Positions 6,715-14,612 of a stretch of 42,928 nt of DNA are shown piece after piece. Both the position numbers and the translations under genes were made by a program. The notes under the pieces are model-generated. The model saw only the letters and a list, made by a program, of their open reading frames with translations. It was not told the origin of the DNA and ran no database searches. Origin of the DNA: CAZXIC01 sp964640195 (GTDB taxonomy: Archaea > Iainarchaeota > Iainarchaeia > Iainarchaeales > GCA-2688035); NCBI GenBank assembly GCA_964640195.1, contig CAZXIC010000008.1, positions 1 through 42,928 of the forward strand, in the 5' to 3' direction. Numbering within the stretch: position 1 is the stretch's first letter; each line of letters opens with the position of its first letter.

Positions 6715-8988
6715 TTATGATAGGTCTTTTCCGATTGCAATTCCAATTGTTTTTGTTGAGTTAATCGGGTTTATGCTTATGTCGGCAGCAGCTGTTTCGG
6801 TTCCTAGTGCATAGTATGGTCCATCTAGGAATTCGTGGTGGAGGTATGTACCGCTTGATACCAATATCTGGTCAATGATATTGCTTTCAGAGTCGTACAA
6901 CTGAGCCTTTGCTAAATTTTGAGTGTTGCAAATGTCGATTTCGCTTGTTTTTTGCCCCATGTATTTGTTTATACAATTCATGTCGCTTTCTGTGCTTACT
7001 TCTCCGTCTCCGCTTAGGTCATATTCTATTTCGTATGGTTTATACTGGAGGTTTAACGTAAGTATGTTTGCATCGTTATCGTCTATCACGCCGTTTTTGC
7101 TGTAGTCTGGGCATCTGACGCATTCGGAATCGTATCCTGCGGCGCAAGTACTGACTTTGTAGTCTCTGAGTCCTTTGTAGTACTCTATGCATTTCATGTC
7201 GCTTTCTGTGCTTACTTCTCCGTCTCCGCTTAGGTCATATTCTTTTTTGTACGGTCCTGTGTAATTAGATAGAGTGTCTGCGTCATCGTCGTTTATCCAA
7301 CCATAATTTTTGATGTCTGGGCAGCGTACGCATTCCGCACTGTCCCAGATAGAGGCTATTTTTACTGAAAGAATTTCGCCTTCCCTGGCGTTTCTGCCTT
7401 TCAATCCTGTTATAACATCTCCTTCGGTGTAGTTTTCGTAAACCATGATGGACGCTATTCCAGTTTGTGTAGTTGGCTCCATAAGAACACTTAACAAGTA
7501 TATCTTTGACTTTAGTGCAAATTGGCCCATTGAATCAAGGAATATTTGGTCTAGGGCGACTTTTTCAGGCACTGTTTGAGAACTGCCCACTAAATTGCCT
7601 TCTGAGTCAAATAGCTCAAGTCTTGCTTCATATTTATCGCCTAGGTATGGTAGATGAACAGAGGCAATTTTTATTGACATTTTTTGGCCTTCATAGGCTC
7701 CTGTGCCCTCTAAGTCTAATATTATCTCGCCTTGCTTGTAGGTTCTAGGTATTTCATTCTCTAGTAGTACCGAAACTTGAATTTCTGTTGTTTCCATATC
7801 TTCTACTTCAATTTCCTTGCCCTTGCCGCCATAGCCATCCTTTCTAACTTCAATTCTGTAACTTCCTGGGCTAAGTGACTCAAAAAGTGCAATGCCATCG
7901 CCATTTGTCAGCTTTGTTTCTTCAAAATTTTCTGATACTATCTCAACACTGGCTTCGGATAGTGGTGTTCCTAATCTCTTAACTTCTACTTCTAAATTTC
8001 CTGTTGCTTCGCAGTCAGAATCGTTTTCGTATGTACAACTTGTTGGACAGCAACCATCATTATCGCTGCACGCTGTTATTGCAGTGTTAACACAGGAGTT
8101 GGCATCGTTGCAGGTGTCAACCGTGCAAGCGTCCTGGTCGTTGCAATCCAAATCATTGTCGCATTCGACAGGCTCGATGCAGGTTCCGAGGCAGCATTGG
8201 CTTGTTCCTGCTGCAAGTACAGTTATCTCTGAACACACTTTGTTGCCTGTACAGATTGCGCCACCCATTTCACCGCACATTTTGAGTACGCAGTCGCCAT
8301 CAACGCATTTCTCATTTGGATCACACGATACATTCTCACATGGGTCTTCCTCCCCGCAGTCCTGCGTGCAGTTGTAGTTGCTCTCCGTTTCAGTGTCACA
8401 AACGCCATTGCCGCAGAGCGCAGTGCAAATCCCGCTGATTCCCAGAATGTTCTCCTCTTTTGGCGGAATGAGTTCAAGGCCTTCGCAGCATTCCGGCGGT
8501 TCGGCAATGACAGGGATGGTTTCGCCTTCTCCCTTGCATGCCTGGATTGCTGCATGGCTGCATTTTTTTGGCGTTCCGCTGCAAGTGTCCTCTGTTGCCG
8601 GGTTTCCATCGTCACAATCTGAATTGGTAGTGCATTCATCTTGGGGCGGCTGCAAGTTTTCCCTTATAATGCATTGCGCTTCGTTTGTTGCTGTATCCAA
8701 GTAAACTTCTACCTTCTCTTCTTCTCCGGAAACAGTTACATACCAGTATTCCTTGACCTGCATCTGCTGGCCGCAATCCTCCCTGATGTCATCGATTATT
8801 GCGGCAACATCATCCGCGCTAATTTTCACTGCCACTATCCTTGCGTTCGGATGCTCTGCCAAAAAGGCTTGTACCTCAGGCAGATTTTTCACAAGCTGGG
8901 TTGGATCCGCCTGCCCAATACAGCCTGAAAAAAGCAGGATTGAAACTGCAAGCAAGGCAACTATTAGAACTTTAGGGATATGACGCAT
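6715..8988 (-). CDS. large cysteine-rich lipoprotein with PEGA-like and dockerin-like domains
   Basis: A 757-residue exported protein with a signal peptide and lipobox ending LLFSGC (Cys23). A short domain (SDDVAAIIDDI..., about 30-110) is shared with the lipoprotein at 23999. Repeated Cys-rich units follow (about 115-330, e.g. CTTNSDCDDGNPATEDTC). Next comes a PEGA/carboxypeptidase-regulatory-like beta domain (about 333-405) and beta-rich regions. Two dockerin-like units of the form CVRCPD...DLSGDGEVS...SDM.CI (about 560-670) have calcium-loop spacing. Such proteins are displayed on archaeal cell surfaces, and dockerin loops suggest calcium-dependent assembly. No enzymatic domain is visible. 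Confidence 0.75.
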   Translation of the reverse strand: MRHIPKVLIVALLAVSILLFSGCIGQADPTQLVKNLPEVQAFLAEHPNARIVAVKISADDVAAIIDDIREDCGQQMQVKEYWYVTVSGEEEKVEVYLDTATNEAQCIIRENLQPPQDECTTNSDCDDGNPATEDTCSGTPKKCSHAAIQACKGEGETIPVIAEPPECCEGLELIPPKEENILGISGICTALCGNGVCDTETESNYNCTQDCGEEDPCENVSCDPNEKCVDGDCVLKMCGEMGGAICTGNKVCSEITVLAAGTSQCCLGTCIEPVECDNDLDCNDQDACTVDTCNDANSCVNTAITACSDNDGCCPTSCTYENDSDCEATGNLEVEVKRLGTPLSEASVEIVSENFEETKLTNGDGIALFESLSPGSYRIEVRKDGYGGKGKEIEVEDMETTEIQVSVLLENEIPRTYKQGEIILDLEGTGAYEGQKMSIKIASVHLPYLGDKYEARLELFDSEGNLVGSSQTVPEKVALDQIFLDSMGQFALKSKIYLLSVLMEPTTQTGIASIMVYENYTEGDVITGLKGRNAREGEILSVKIASIWDSAECVRCPDIKNYGWINDDDADTLSNYTGPYKKEYDLSGDGEVSTESDMKCIEYYKGLRDYKVSTCAAGYDSECVRCPDYSKNGVIDDNDANILTLNLQYKPYEIEYDLSGDGEVSTESDMNCINKYMGQKTSEIDICNTQNLAKAQLYDSESNIIDQILVSSGTYLHHEFLDGPYYALGTETAAADISINPINSTKTIGIAIGKDLS

Positions 8989-9114
8989 TTAACCTATTTT
9001 ATAGGTCTCTTTGTTTATAAATCTTGAGTTTCCAATTTTCCTCAGAATACAAACGATTCCCTTATTTAGCCGATTAACAAAACCATTTTTTCATTGCTTT
9101 GTCACATTTGCTGC

Positions 9115-9747
9115 TCATTTTACTTCAATCAATGGATTTGGGCAAATTTCTTTTAATTCATCCACTATATCAAAATCAATTTTATCAATAGTCATTGGGT
9201 CTCCTATTAGGTTCAGACTCAAATTATACCTACTGTAACAACTTTTGCCTATTTGCAAATGCAGTTTATTGGGGTCTCCTGCGCTAGGGCCAGCAAAGTA
9301 CTCTAATTTTTCTCCATCACAAACCTCATACATTTGATTTGCTGCATACCCCCCTTCATAGCCCTGATTAGCAAGCGAAGCGTTGTACGAAGTAATTTTT
9401 CCGCCCAACACAGATACGCCCCATTCCGCCACCTGATATAGTTTGCCTCCCTCGCCAGTTTTAGTTAAGGTAACTCTCTGCCCTAAATGCTTTGACAGCA
9501 TATCTTCAACCTTGTCTTTTACCTCTAGGAAGGTTGGAACATTGTTTTCTTTTATCCCCTTTCTCATTTCAACTGCTCCTAGATAATCAACAGGAACACG
9601 TACACCGCAATCAACTCTTCCATCAACTATAATGCCATCCTTGCAGGGCAAGTTTTGGGAAACAGAGGGTTGGAAACTTTGCTGTTGAGTACACCCACTA
9701 GACAAAACCACGGCAATTAAAAGTACTGAAAACAATAATTTCCGCAT
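9115..9747 (-). CDS. lipoprotein of unknown function
   Basis: A 210-residue protein with a signal peptide and lipobox LSSGC (Cys19), then a Gln-rich linker and a mixed alpha/beta domain with at least five further Cys. I recognise no family. It is transcribed in the same direction as the large lipoprotein but 126 bases upstream of it, so co-transcription is uncertain. Its place between the surface protein and the integrase operon suggests it belongs to the same island. Confidence 0.55.
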   Translation of the reverse strand: MRKLLFSVLLIAVVLSSGCTQQQSFQPSVSQNLPCKDGIIVDGRVDCGVRVPVDYLGAVEMRKGIKENNVPTFLEVKDKVEDMLSKHLGQRVTLTKTGEGGKLYQVAEWGVSVLGGKITSYNASLANQGYEGGYAANQMYEVCDGEKLEYFAGPSAGDPNKLHLQIGKSCYSRYNLSLNLIGDPMTIDKIDFDIVDELKEICPNPLIEVK

Positions 9748-10071
9748 ACTAAATTACCCAAAAGAAAATAATTAAAAACTTAACAAGAAAAATCAAAGAA
9801 ATTGAAATTAAAAAAGACCAATAATTAACAGGAAGCAGCCGCGCTGTTGCAGGGCTTTTCTTGTTTTTTCTCCCGCTTTATTTTGCTGCTGAGCTTTTTT
9901 CAAGCCTGCTTTTGCTTTAAGGCTAGAGCAGGCACCATTCTGCTCCCTATTTCTGAAATAGGCTTGGGCATGCCTTTGTTTTTTCCGGACATTATTCGGA
10001 CATTTTGGGTTTTATTCGGACATTTTTTGGGCATTGGTGCTGGCAAGTATTTGGCTCTTATTCGGACAAAA
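9748..10071. other. non-coding spacer with TTCGGACA repeats
   Basis: This 324-base stretch has no gene I can support. Its right part carries copies of TTCGGACA (one as TCCGGACA) at 9984, 9995, 10015 and 10061. A fifth copy at 10081 lies inside the last codons of the adjacent gene, where it encodes Ser-Glu. A rotated 82-codon minus-strand frame (9900-10148) reads through them but looks like a shadow of the repeat. Confidence 0.5.
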
Positions 10072-11085
10072 TTACTCGTTTTCGGACAAGGGCGGCAGCT
10101 TTTCTTTGAGAGAGTATTTGCTTGCCCTGGTTTTACCTGTCTTTTCAAGGTATCCTATCGCAGCCAATTTTTCAAGGTCTCTTCTGGCAGTTCTGTTGGT
10201 AATGTCAAACTTTTTTGCATACTCTTCACTTGTAGTAAACTTGTGCTGTTGCAGGTAGGGCAATATCTCGATTTGCCTTTCGTTTAAGCCCAGTGTCCTC
10301 AAATCAAGTTCGTTGCTCGGCTGCACCAAATCAAGGATTTTGTCTCCAGGACCGTTAAACGTAACTTGAAAATAAACCTTGGTTACAGTATAGCGGGGAA
10401 AATCCAGGCCGTGCATTAGCATTTCTTCTTTCATTCTCTTCAGGCCTGTTCCAAGCCTTTCAATGTAGCCGGCTTTTCTGAACAGCTCTGTTATTATTGC
10501 GTTCCTTGGGATGCTTTTTCCTTCGACCTCTTTCAGTGTCAAGCCCCTTGGAATGCTGCCTGGAGAAATCACTTCAATTCTGTCATTAAAGACATTTACA
10601 AAGATATTGTTTTCAATGTCGTAATCCCTGTGGCAGACCGCGTTAACTATTGCTTCCCTGACAGCTGAATAAGGGTATTCCTCAATGTCTATCCTTCTGA
10701 AGCCATCCATTTTGAATGCAAGCCGCGTGTGCTTTTTGACAAACGCCTCGGCCTCATCAACCAAAGAGATGAGACCGCCGTACAAGTCCTTTCTGTCTAT
10801 CGCTGAAATCATTGTATTGCCCTGGTATCTGACACAAGTTATGTAATTCTGCCTTATCCTTCGTTCAGGCTGTTTTGCAAAAAACAATAGTCCAGCATTG
10901 TTGATTACAAATTGGTTGTCAACAAGCTCGCCGCAATTCAATTCATACAACGCCTGTTCTGGAACAAGGTCAAGGGACATGTTTGCCTTTTCCGCAAACT
11001 TTTGAAGCTTTTGCTCGTCAAACTCCAACTCAAAACTGAAATTTCCAACAAGCCTCTTCTCAAAAGCTTTCTCCCCCTCTTTCAT
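10072..11085 (-). CDS. RecG/Schlafen-type ATPase with C-terminal winged helix
   Basis: A 337-residue protein of the group annotated as ATP-dependent DNA helicase-like or transcriptional regulators. The GHKL-type ATPase module shows the N box REAIVNAVCHRDY (about 143-155) and the loop ISPGSIPRG (about 173-181). A winged helix follows at about 266-325 (TNRTARRDLEKLAAIGYLEK). The usual N-terminal AlbA_2 DNA-binding domain looks incomplete, so the protein is shorter than typical. Its ATG directly follows the integrase stop (TGAATG), implying coupled translation and a role in regulating or assisting the element. Confidence 0.75.
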   Translation of the reverse strand: MKEGEKAFEKRLVGNFSFELEFDEQKLQKFAEKANMSLDLVPEQALYELNCGELVDNQFVINNAGLLFFAKQPERRIRQNYITCVRYQGNTMISAIDRKDLYGGLISLVDEAEAFVKKHTRLAFKMDGFRRIDIEEYPYSAVREAIVNAVCHRDYDIENNIFVNVFNDRIEVISPGSIPRGLTLKEVEGKSIPRNAIITELFRKAGYIERLGTGLKRMKEEMLMHGLDFPRYTVTKVYFQVTFNGPGDKILDLVQPSNELDLRTLGLNERQIEILPYLQQHKFTTSEEYAKKFDITNRTARRDLEKLAAIGYLEKTGKTRASKYSLKEKLPPLSENE

Positions 11086-12384
11086 TCAACCAGCCCCTTT
11101 TGCAACAATCCTTCCGCTTGACGCGGTTTTTAATGGTTTGTTTTCTTTCGACAATTGCCTTCCAGAGCCAGCCCACTGACCCAAAAACTCGCTTATCTGC
11201 CGCAAGTCAATCCCTTTCCCCTCAAGCTTCTGCAAGTCATTAATAAGAGTTCGCATGAACTCGAAAGCCAGCCCCTGCCTGTTTTCATCAACTCTCATGG
11301 CAATGCTAACGCCCAGAGCTGCACCGCACCTCTTGCAAAGGGAGAAATTTGAAGGGTTCTCTTCCCTACACCTTGGGCACTTAACCTGACGCAACTTCAT
11401 CTCCTCTCCCGCTTCATCAACAGGTATCCCATGCAGCTTCATTATGGCAGTGTCCACATCTCTCCCTGACAGGTGAACATAACGTGCAGCCATGTCACTT
11501 GCCTGGGTCCAGCCAAAATACTCCTTCAGCTGCGCCTCTGTCAAATGCTTTGCAAGGATAGTTGCCCTGCTGTGCCTGAACAAGTGCGGGCTCGGCCTTT
11601 TCCTAATTCCGGCTTTCCTGAAAGCAACCCGCAGCATTTTCTGCGCTCCCTTATAGCTTAATGCTTCCATGCTTTGTGGATGCCATTTGTCAACAATCTT
11701 TGTCCACAAGGGGGCATCAGGATTGTCCTTAAAGGGGTGCATTGAAAGCCAGATAGACAAATAGGAAGTGGAGGAAATAAGAGGGATTCTTCTCTGGCCG
11801 GTTTTACCTGCAACAACAAGAGAAGTAACATGCTCCCCAAAAGAAACGTTCTTAATCTGCAAGGTGAGCAGCTCGCCAATCCTGCAACCGCTCTCATACA
11901 AGGTATAGATGAACGCCTTGTCCCGCAAGTACTTGGCAGCGTCAACAGCCTTGATAACCTCTTCTTCTGTCAGCAGCTCCTCTGGGAGAATGCTGTTTTT
12001 CGGGTCTTTCAGCTTCAACCATTTAATGCTCTTTGGGTACTCCTCATCGCCGTTCAGCCACCTGTAAAAGCGTTTTAAGACAACCTTCCTGTCATATTTT
12101 GTCCACTCGCTGTGGTTCTTGGCAGAATCTATTCTCCTGACAAGCAGCATCAGGTCTTTCTTGCTGCAATCCCTGTAGGCCTTCCCCTGCAACGTGGAAA
12201 GCTTTCGCAAAACATACAGCTGCTTCTTCAGGCGGATCGGCTTAACGCCCAAAGCAGCCATGTCGTTCAGGAAATTGGTAATGTCCCGGATGTCCTTCTT
12301 CCTGAAGCCGTTTCGCAGAACGAGAGTGCTGAACCCTTTCTCAAGCTGCTCAGCGGAATGGTAGATGTCCCCATCGAGTGCCAT
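11086..12384 (-). CDS. tyrosine recombinase (integrase) with C-terminal zinc ribbon
   Basis: A 432-residue recombinase. It has a SAM-like N-terminal DNA-binding domain (about 15-130), then the catalytic set Arg168 (SGCRIGELL), Lys194 (AGKTG), His267-x-x-Arg270 (HLFRH), Trp292 (GW) and nucleophile Tyr302 (RYVHL). All expected residues are present, so it should be active. A CPRC...CKRC zinc ribbon (Cys336/339/350/353) and a helical tail follow. It starts 71 bases from the tRNA-Tyr 3' end, the expected place for an integrase next to its attachment site. A TATA box and CTATAG repeats lie between. Confidence 0.9.
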   Translation of the reverse strand: MALDGDIYHSAEQLEKGFSTLVLRNGFRKKDIRDITNFLNDMAALGVKPIRLKKQLYVLRKLSTLQGKAYRDCSKKDLMLLVRRIDSAKNHSEWTKYDRKVVLKRFYRWLNGDEEYPKSIKWLKLKDPKNSILPEELLTEEEVIKAVDAAKYLRDKAFIYTLYESGCRIGELLTLQIKNVSFGEHVTSLVVAGKTGQRRIPLISSTSYLSIWLSMHPFKDNPDAPLWTKIVDKWHPQSMEALSYKGAQKMLRVAFRKAGIRKRPSPHLFRHSRATILAKHLTEAQLKEYFGWTQASDMAARYVHLSGRDVDTAIMKLHGIPVDEAGEEMKLRQVKCPRCREENPSNFSLCKRCGAALGVSIAMRVDENRQGLAFEFMRTLINDLQKLEGKGIDLRQISEFLGQWAGSGRQLSKENKPLKTASSGRIVAKGAG

Positions 12385-12392
12385 AGCACCAC

Positions 12393-12426
12393 CTATAGAT
12401 ACTATAGCAACCTATGTCTTTATAAA
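12393..12426 (-). promoter_or_regulatory. integrase promoter with CTATAG repeat
   Basis: TTTATAAA at 12419-12426 is a good archaeal TATA box 35 bases before the integrase ATG. CTATAG-ATA-CTATAG at 12393-12407 lies where transcription should start. A dimer bound there would block initiation, so autoregulation by the recombinase or by the co-transcribed winged-helix protein is plausible. Confidence 0.55.
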
Positions 12427-12454
12427 CCAACGGGGATGCTACTTGCTGGGGCAA

Positions 12455-12591
12455 TCCCGCCTCCCGGATTCGCACCGGGGACCTTTCGGTAACCGCTTTT
12501 TCAGCAGCGCATTCACGAGAATGCTCGCCTCCTTCAAGGGGAGGCATCAAAAAACTACAGCCGAACGCTCTAACTGCTGAGCTAAGGCGGG
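12455..12591 (-). tRNA. tRNA-Tyr (GTA) with 64-base intron
   Basis: The mature arms are clear. The acceptor CCCGCCT pairs with AGGCGGG, giving the archaeal tRNA-Tyr hallmark C1-G72, with discriminator A. The anticodon stem is TTCGG/CCGAA with loop CTGTAG + A. The intron is at the canonical 37/38 site and folds into two perfect hairpins (GCCTCC/GGAGGC and GCATTC/GAATGC). The T-arm and acceptor sequence is the core repeated at seven sites between 121 and 4105, marking this gene as the island attachment site. Confidence 0.93.
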
Positions 12592-12624
12592 CTAAATAAT
12601 AAGAAGCTTGAAAATTATATTAAC

Positions 12625-13521
12625 CTATTGTTTTTTTGCCCTGCTGCAAATTCGCTCAAACAGGACTGGCCAGCCCCAGCTTATCCAGAACCCTGCGATG
12701 AAATAAAGCGCGAACTGCTCAACACGCGTTACAACGATTTGCGCTATTGTGATGTCCTGTGTTCCCACAAGCACTGCACCGAGGAACGCAAGCCCGAAAA
12801 ACAACTTTATTATGTATAAGTTCCTGCCTGTTTTGCCCTGCTGCAATTCCATCTCCCTGAACAGGAAGAAGCCTGCATAGAAGCCGAGCATCGCGGCACT
12901 AAGCGGAATAGGCTGCAGGAAAATCACGGCAATCACTGCCGCTGCAAGTATGGCAACCAGCATTAGCTCGTCTTCAAGCCTGCTTAACCTGAAGTTCCTG
13001 TGGAACAGCCTGTTCCTTGCAAGCACATTGACCCTGCCGATAACAAGGCCGATTGCAACCCCTGCAACCACATCGCTTGGGAAGTGCATGCCAAGGTATA
13101 GCCTGCTGAATGCAACCAGGGCAACAACTACTGCGAACAGTGCCTTTGCGTTTCTTTTAATGAAGCTGTAGGAGTAAGAAAAAGCGCCTGCAATCATGCA
13201 ACTGTGTCCGCTGGGGAACGCGGGGCTGGCATAGCTGTCTGATGCAAGAACCTGGAACAGCGCCTTGCTAGGCCTGGGCCTTGCAAAGGCAAACTTCAGT
13301 GCGCCGACTGCGGCTGCGCTGAACAAAACCAGGTTCATCAAAAAGAATGACTCATTTTCCCTGCCATGCCAGTAAATCGCTGCTGCAACAATTACCCAAA
13401 AAATCGGGTTGCCAAGGTAGGTGAGCAAAAGCATCAGGCTGCTTAGAGCAGGGTTCACCATCGTCTGGATTGCTGCAAGGGCAGCGAAATCCGCCTGGCT
13501 GAGCAGCGAGACAAGGTCCAT
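12625..13521 (-). CDS. PAP2-family membrane phosphatase
   Basis: A 298-residue polytopic membrane protein with the three PAP2 motifs in order: KFAFARPRP, PSGHSCM and SRLYLGMHFPSD. The His and Asp/Arg residues for phosphohistidine catalysis are present. Homologues dephosphorylate isoprenyl diphosphates such as dolichyl- or undecaprenyl-diphosphate, or lipid phosphates. In an archaeon, recycling of the dolichyl carrier for N-glycosylation is a reasonable role, but the substrate cannot be told. It lies upstream of the tRNA-Tyr gene on the same strand. Confidence 0.85.
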   Translation of the reverse strand: MDLVSLLSQADFAALAAIQTMVNPALSSLMLLLTYLGNPIFWVIVAAAIYWHGRENESFFLMNLVLFSAAAVGALKFAFARPRPSKALFQVLASDSYASPAFPSGHSCMIAGAFSYSYSFIKRNAKALFAVVVALVAFSRLYLGMHFPSDVVAGVAIGLVIGRVNVLARNRLFHRNFRLSRLEDELMLVAILAAAVIAVIFLQPIPLSAAMLGFYAGFFLFREMELQQGKTGRNLYIIKLFFGLAFLGAVLVGTQDITIAQIVVTRVEQFALYFIAGFWISWGWPVLFERICSRAKKQ

Positions 13522-13548
13522 CCTGAAAATTAGTTGCTTTTCTTTTTA

Positions 13549-13998
13549 TTAAACCTTGTTTTTCTTCAGTTTCCTCATGCCGGGAATTTCAATGGAGCTG
13601 TATTCAACGCTGAGCCCGGCTTGCCCCAGAGCTTTCCTCAGAGCGTAGACCCTGCAGAATCCAATCAGTTCTCTCTGCTCGTTTTTCTGCAATTCCGGCA
13701 GCCCGCAGATTTCCTTTATAACGCTGTTCACTTTCCTGCTGTTTATCTCTGCAAGAATTTCGGCAATCTGCTGCCTGCCCTTCCCTGCCTGCAGTTCTGC
13801 AATCGCACTGTCAAGCTTTCCCAAATCAACCATCTTCCGCAAATTCGCTTCCACCTTCCCGTCAATGCCCGTGCCAAGTGATGCAAGAAACTCCATAATA
13901 GTTCTTGGTTCGGTTTTCTCTTCAACCTTCAGCTTCTTCACAGAAACCCAGTCGTCGTAGTTTGCAATGAACTGAATCACTCTGTCCATCTTCCTCAC
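13549..13998 (-). CDS. DUF2666-like archaeal protein
   Basis: A 149-residue soluble protein. The start, IQFIANYDDWVSVKKLKV..., followed by FLASLGTGIDGKV, resembles the archaeal DUF2666 family as I remember it. The rest is helical with a basic C-terminus. No catalytic motif is visible. It follows the GbsR-like regulator gene by six bases, so the two are probably co-transcribed. The family match is from memory and should be treated as moderate. Confidence 0.55.
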   Translation of the reverse strand: MRKMDRVIQFIANYDDWVSVKKLKVEEKTEPRTIMEFLASLGTGIDGKVEANLRKMVDLGKLDSAIAELQAGKGRQQIAEILAEINSRKVNSVIKEICGLPELQKNEQRELIGFCRVYALRKALGQAGLSVEYSSIEIPGMRKLKKNKV

Positions 13999-14004
13999 CT
14001 ATCC

Positions 14005-14508
14005 TCAGCCGTTGTTTTTTTCAGGCAGCTTTATCTTTGACAGTACAGCAATATATTTATTCAACCTCTTTATCTGCCTTTCCAAAACCGCGAGAGTGTG
14101 CATCGCCTTCCTCTTCTTCGCCCCCCTAAAGCGCCCCAGCGCCTGCCTGCTTTCCTCAAACTCCTGGAAACTGTCTGCAACGCTTTTCTGCAATCTCACC
14201 ATTATTGCCTGCCTCAGGCACTCAAGCAAGTCGCCCTGCAGCTGCACATACAGCTTCCTGTCAGCAGTTTTCTTGATTTTCTTCACTACCCCAAAAACCT
14301 CCAGCAAATCCAGGCTGAGGGAAATCATGGCTCTGCTATAGCCAGTTTTCCTTGCAATCTCATCCAGCGCAACCGGCTTTTCCTCCACCAGCAGAACGCC
14401 AATTATTTTCCCATGCACGTCGCTGTAGCCAATCGTTGAGGCAACAGATGCAAAGGTTGAGAGAATCTTTGCCTCAATTGTTTTTTCGTCAACAAAGCCG
14501 CCTTTCAT
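14005..14508 (-). CDS. GbsR/MarR-like transcriptional regulator
   Basis: A 167-residue protein with a winged helix at about residues 15-90: IGYSDVHGKIIGVLL, then LDEIARKTGYSRAMISLSLDLLEVFGVV. This is typical of GbsR/MarR regulators and is followed by a dimerising helical region. It is divergent from the tetraether synthase-like gene. A perfect 10-base inverted repeat (14571-14594) in the 104-base spacer is the natural candidate operator. It could therefore tune membrane lipid composition; that is inference. Confidence 0.8.
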   Translation of the reverse strand: MKGGFVDEKTIEAKILSTFASVASTIGYSDVHGKIIGVLLVEEKPVALDEIARKTGYSRAMISLSLDLLEVFGVVKKIKKTADRKLYVQLQGDLLECLRQAIMVRLQKSVADSFQEFEESRQALGRFRGAKKRKAMHTLAVLERQIKRLNKYIAVLSKIKLPEKNNG

Positions 14509-14570
14509 GTTCTGTCCCCTAAAACTTGAGCTGCAAAGGTTTATCTATGCTTTCCCCCAATATGTTTAAA

Positions 14571-14594
14571 AACTTTTAATACTTATTAAAAGTT
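14571..14594. promoter_or_regulatory. inverted repeat operator between regulator and lipid synthase genes
   Basis: AACTTTTAAT and ATTAAAAGTT are perfect 10-base arms around ACTT, with partial symmetry extending outward through TTTAAAA. The centre lies about 30 bases before the TTG start at 14613, overlapping where the TATA element of a leaderless transcript would be. Binding there would repress the radical SAM gene. Confidence 0.65.
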
Positions 14595-14612
14595 TAAAAG
14601 GGTGTTTGCGTT

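Noticed and set aside
7892..8377. 161-codon plus-strand frame
   Set aside because: It is antisense to the conserved cysteine-rich repeats of the large lipoprotein; its Ser/Pro-rich composition is a shadow.
9984..10088. TTCGGACA repeats as a possible CRISPR array
   Set aside because: Repeat units are only 8-9 bases with irregular spacing (11-46 bases), and there is no cas gene in the window.
9900..10148. 82-codon minus-strand frame after the ATPase-wHTH gene
   Set aside because: It overlaps the 3' end of a well-supported gene in another frame, and its sequence is generated by the TTCGGACA repeats.
12455..12479. canonical bacterial-type integron with attC sites
   Set aside because: The repeats are tRNA-Tyr derived and I see no attC R box (GTTRRRY) or IntI-specific insert in the recombinase. 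The resemblance is architectural only.
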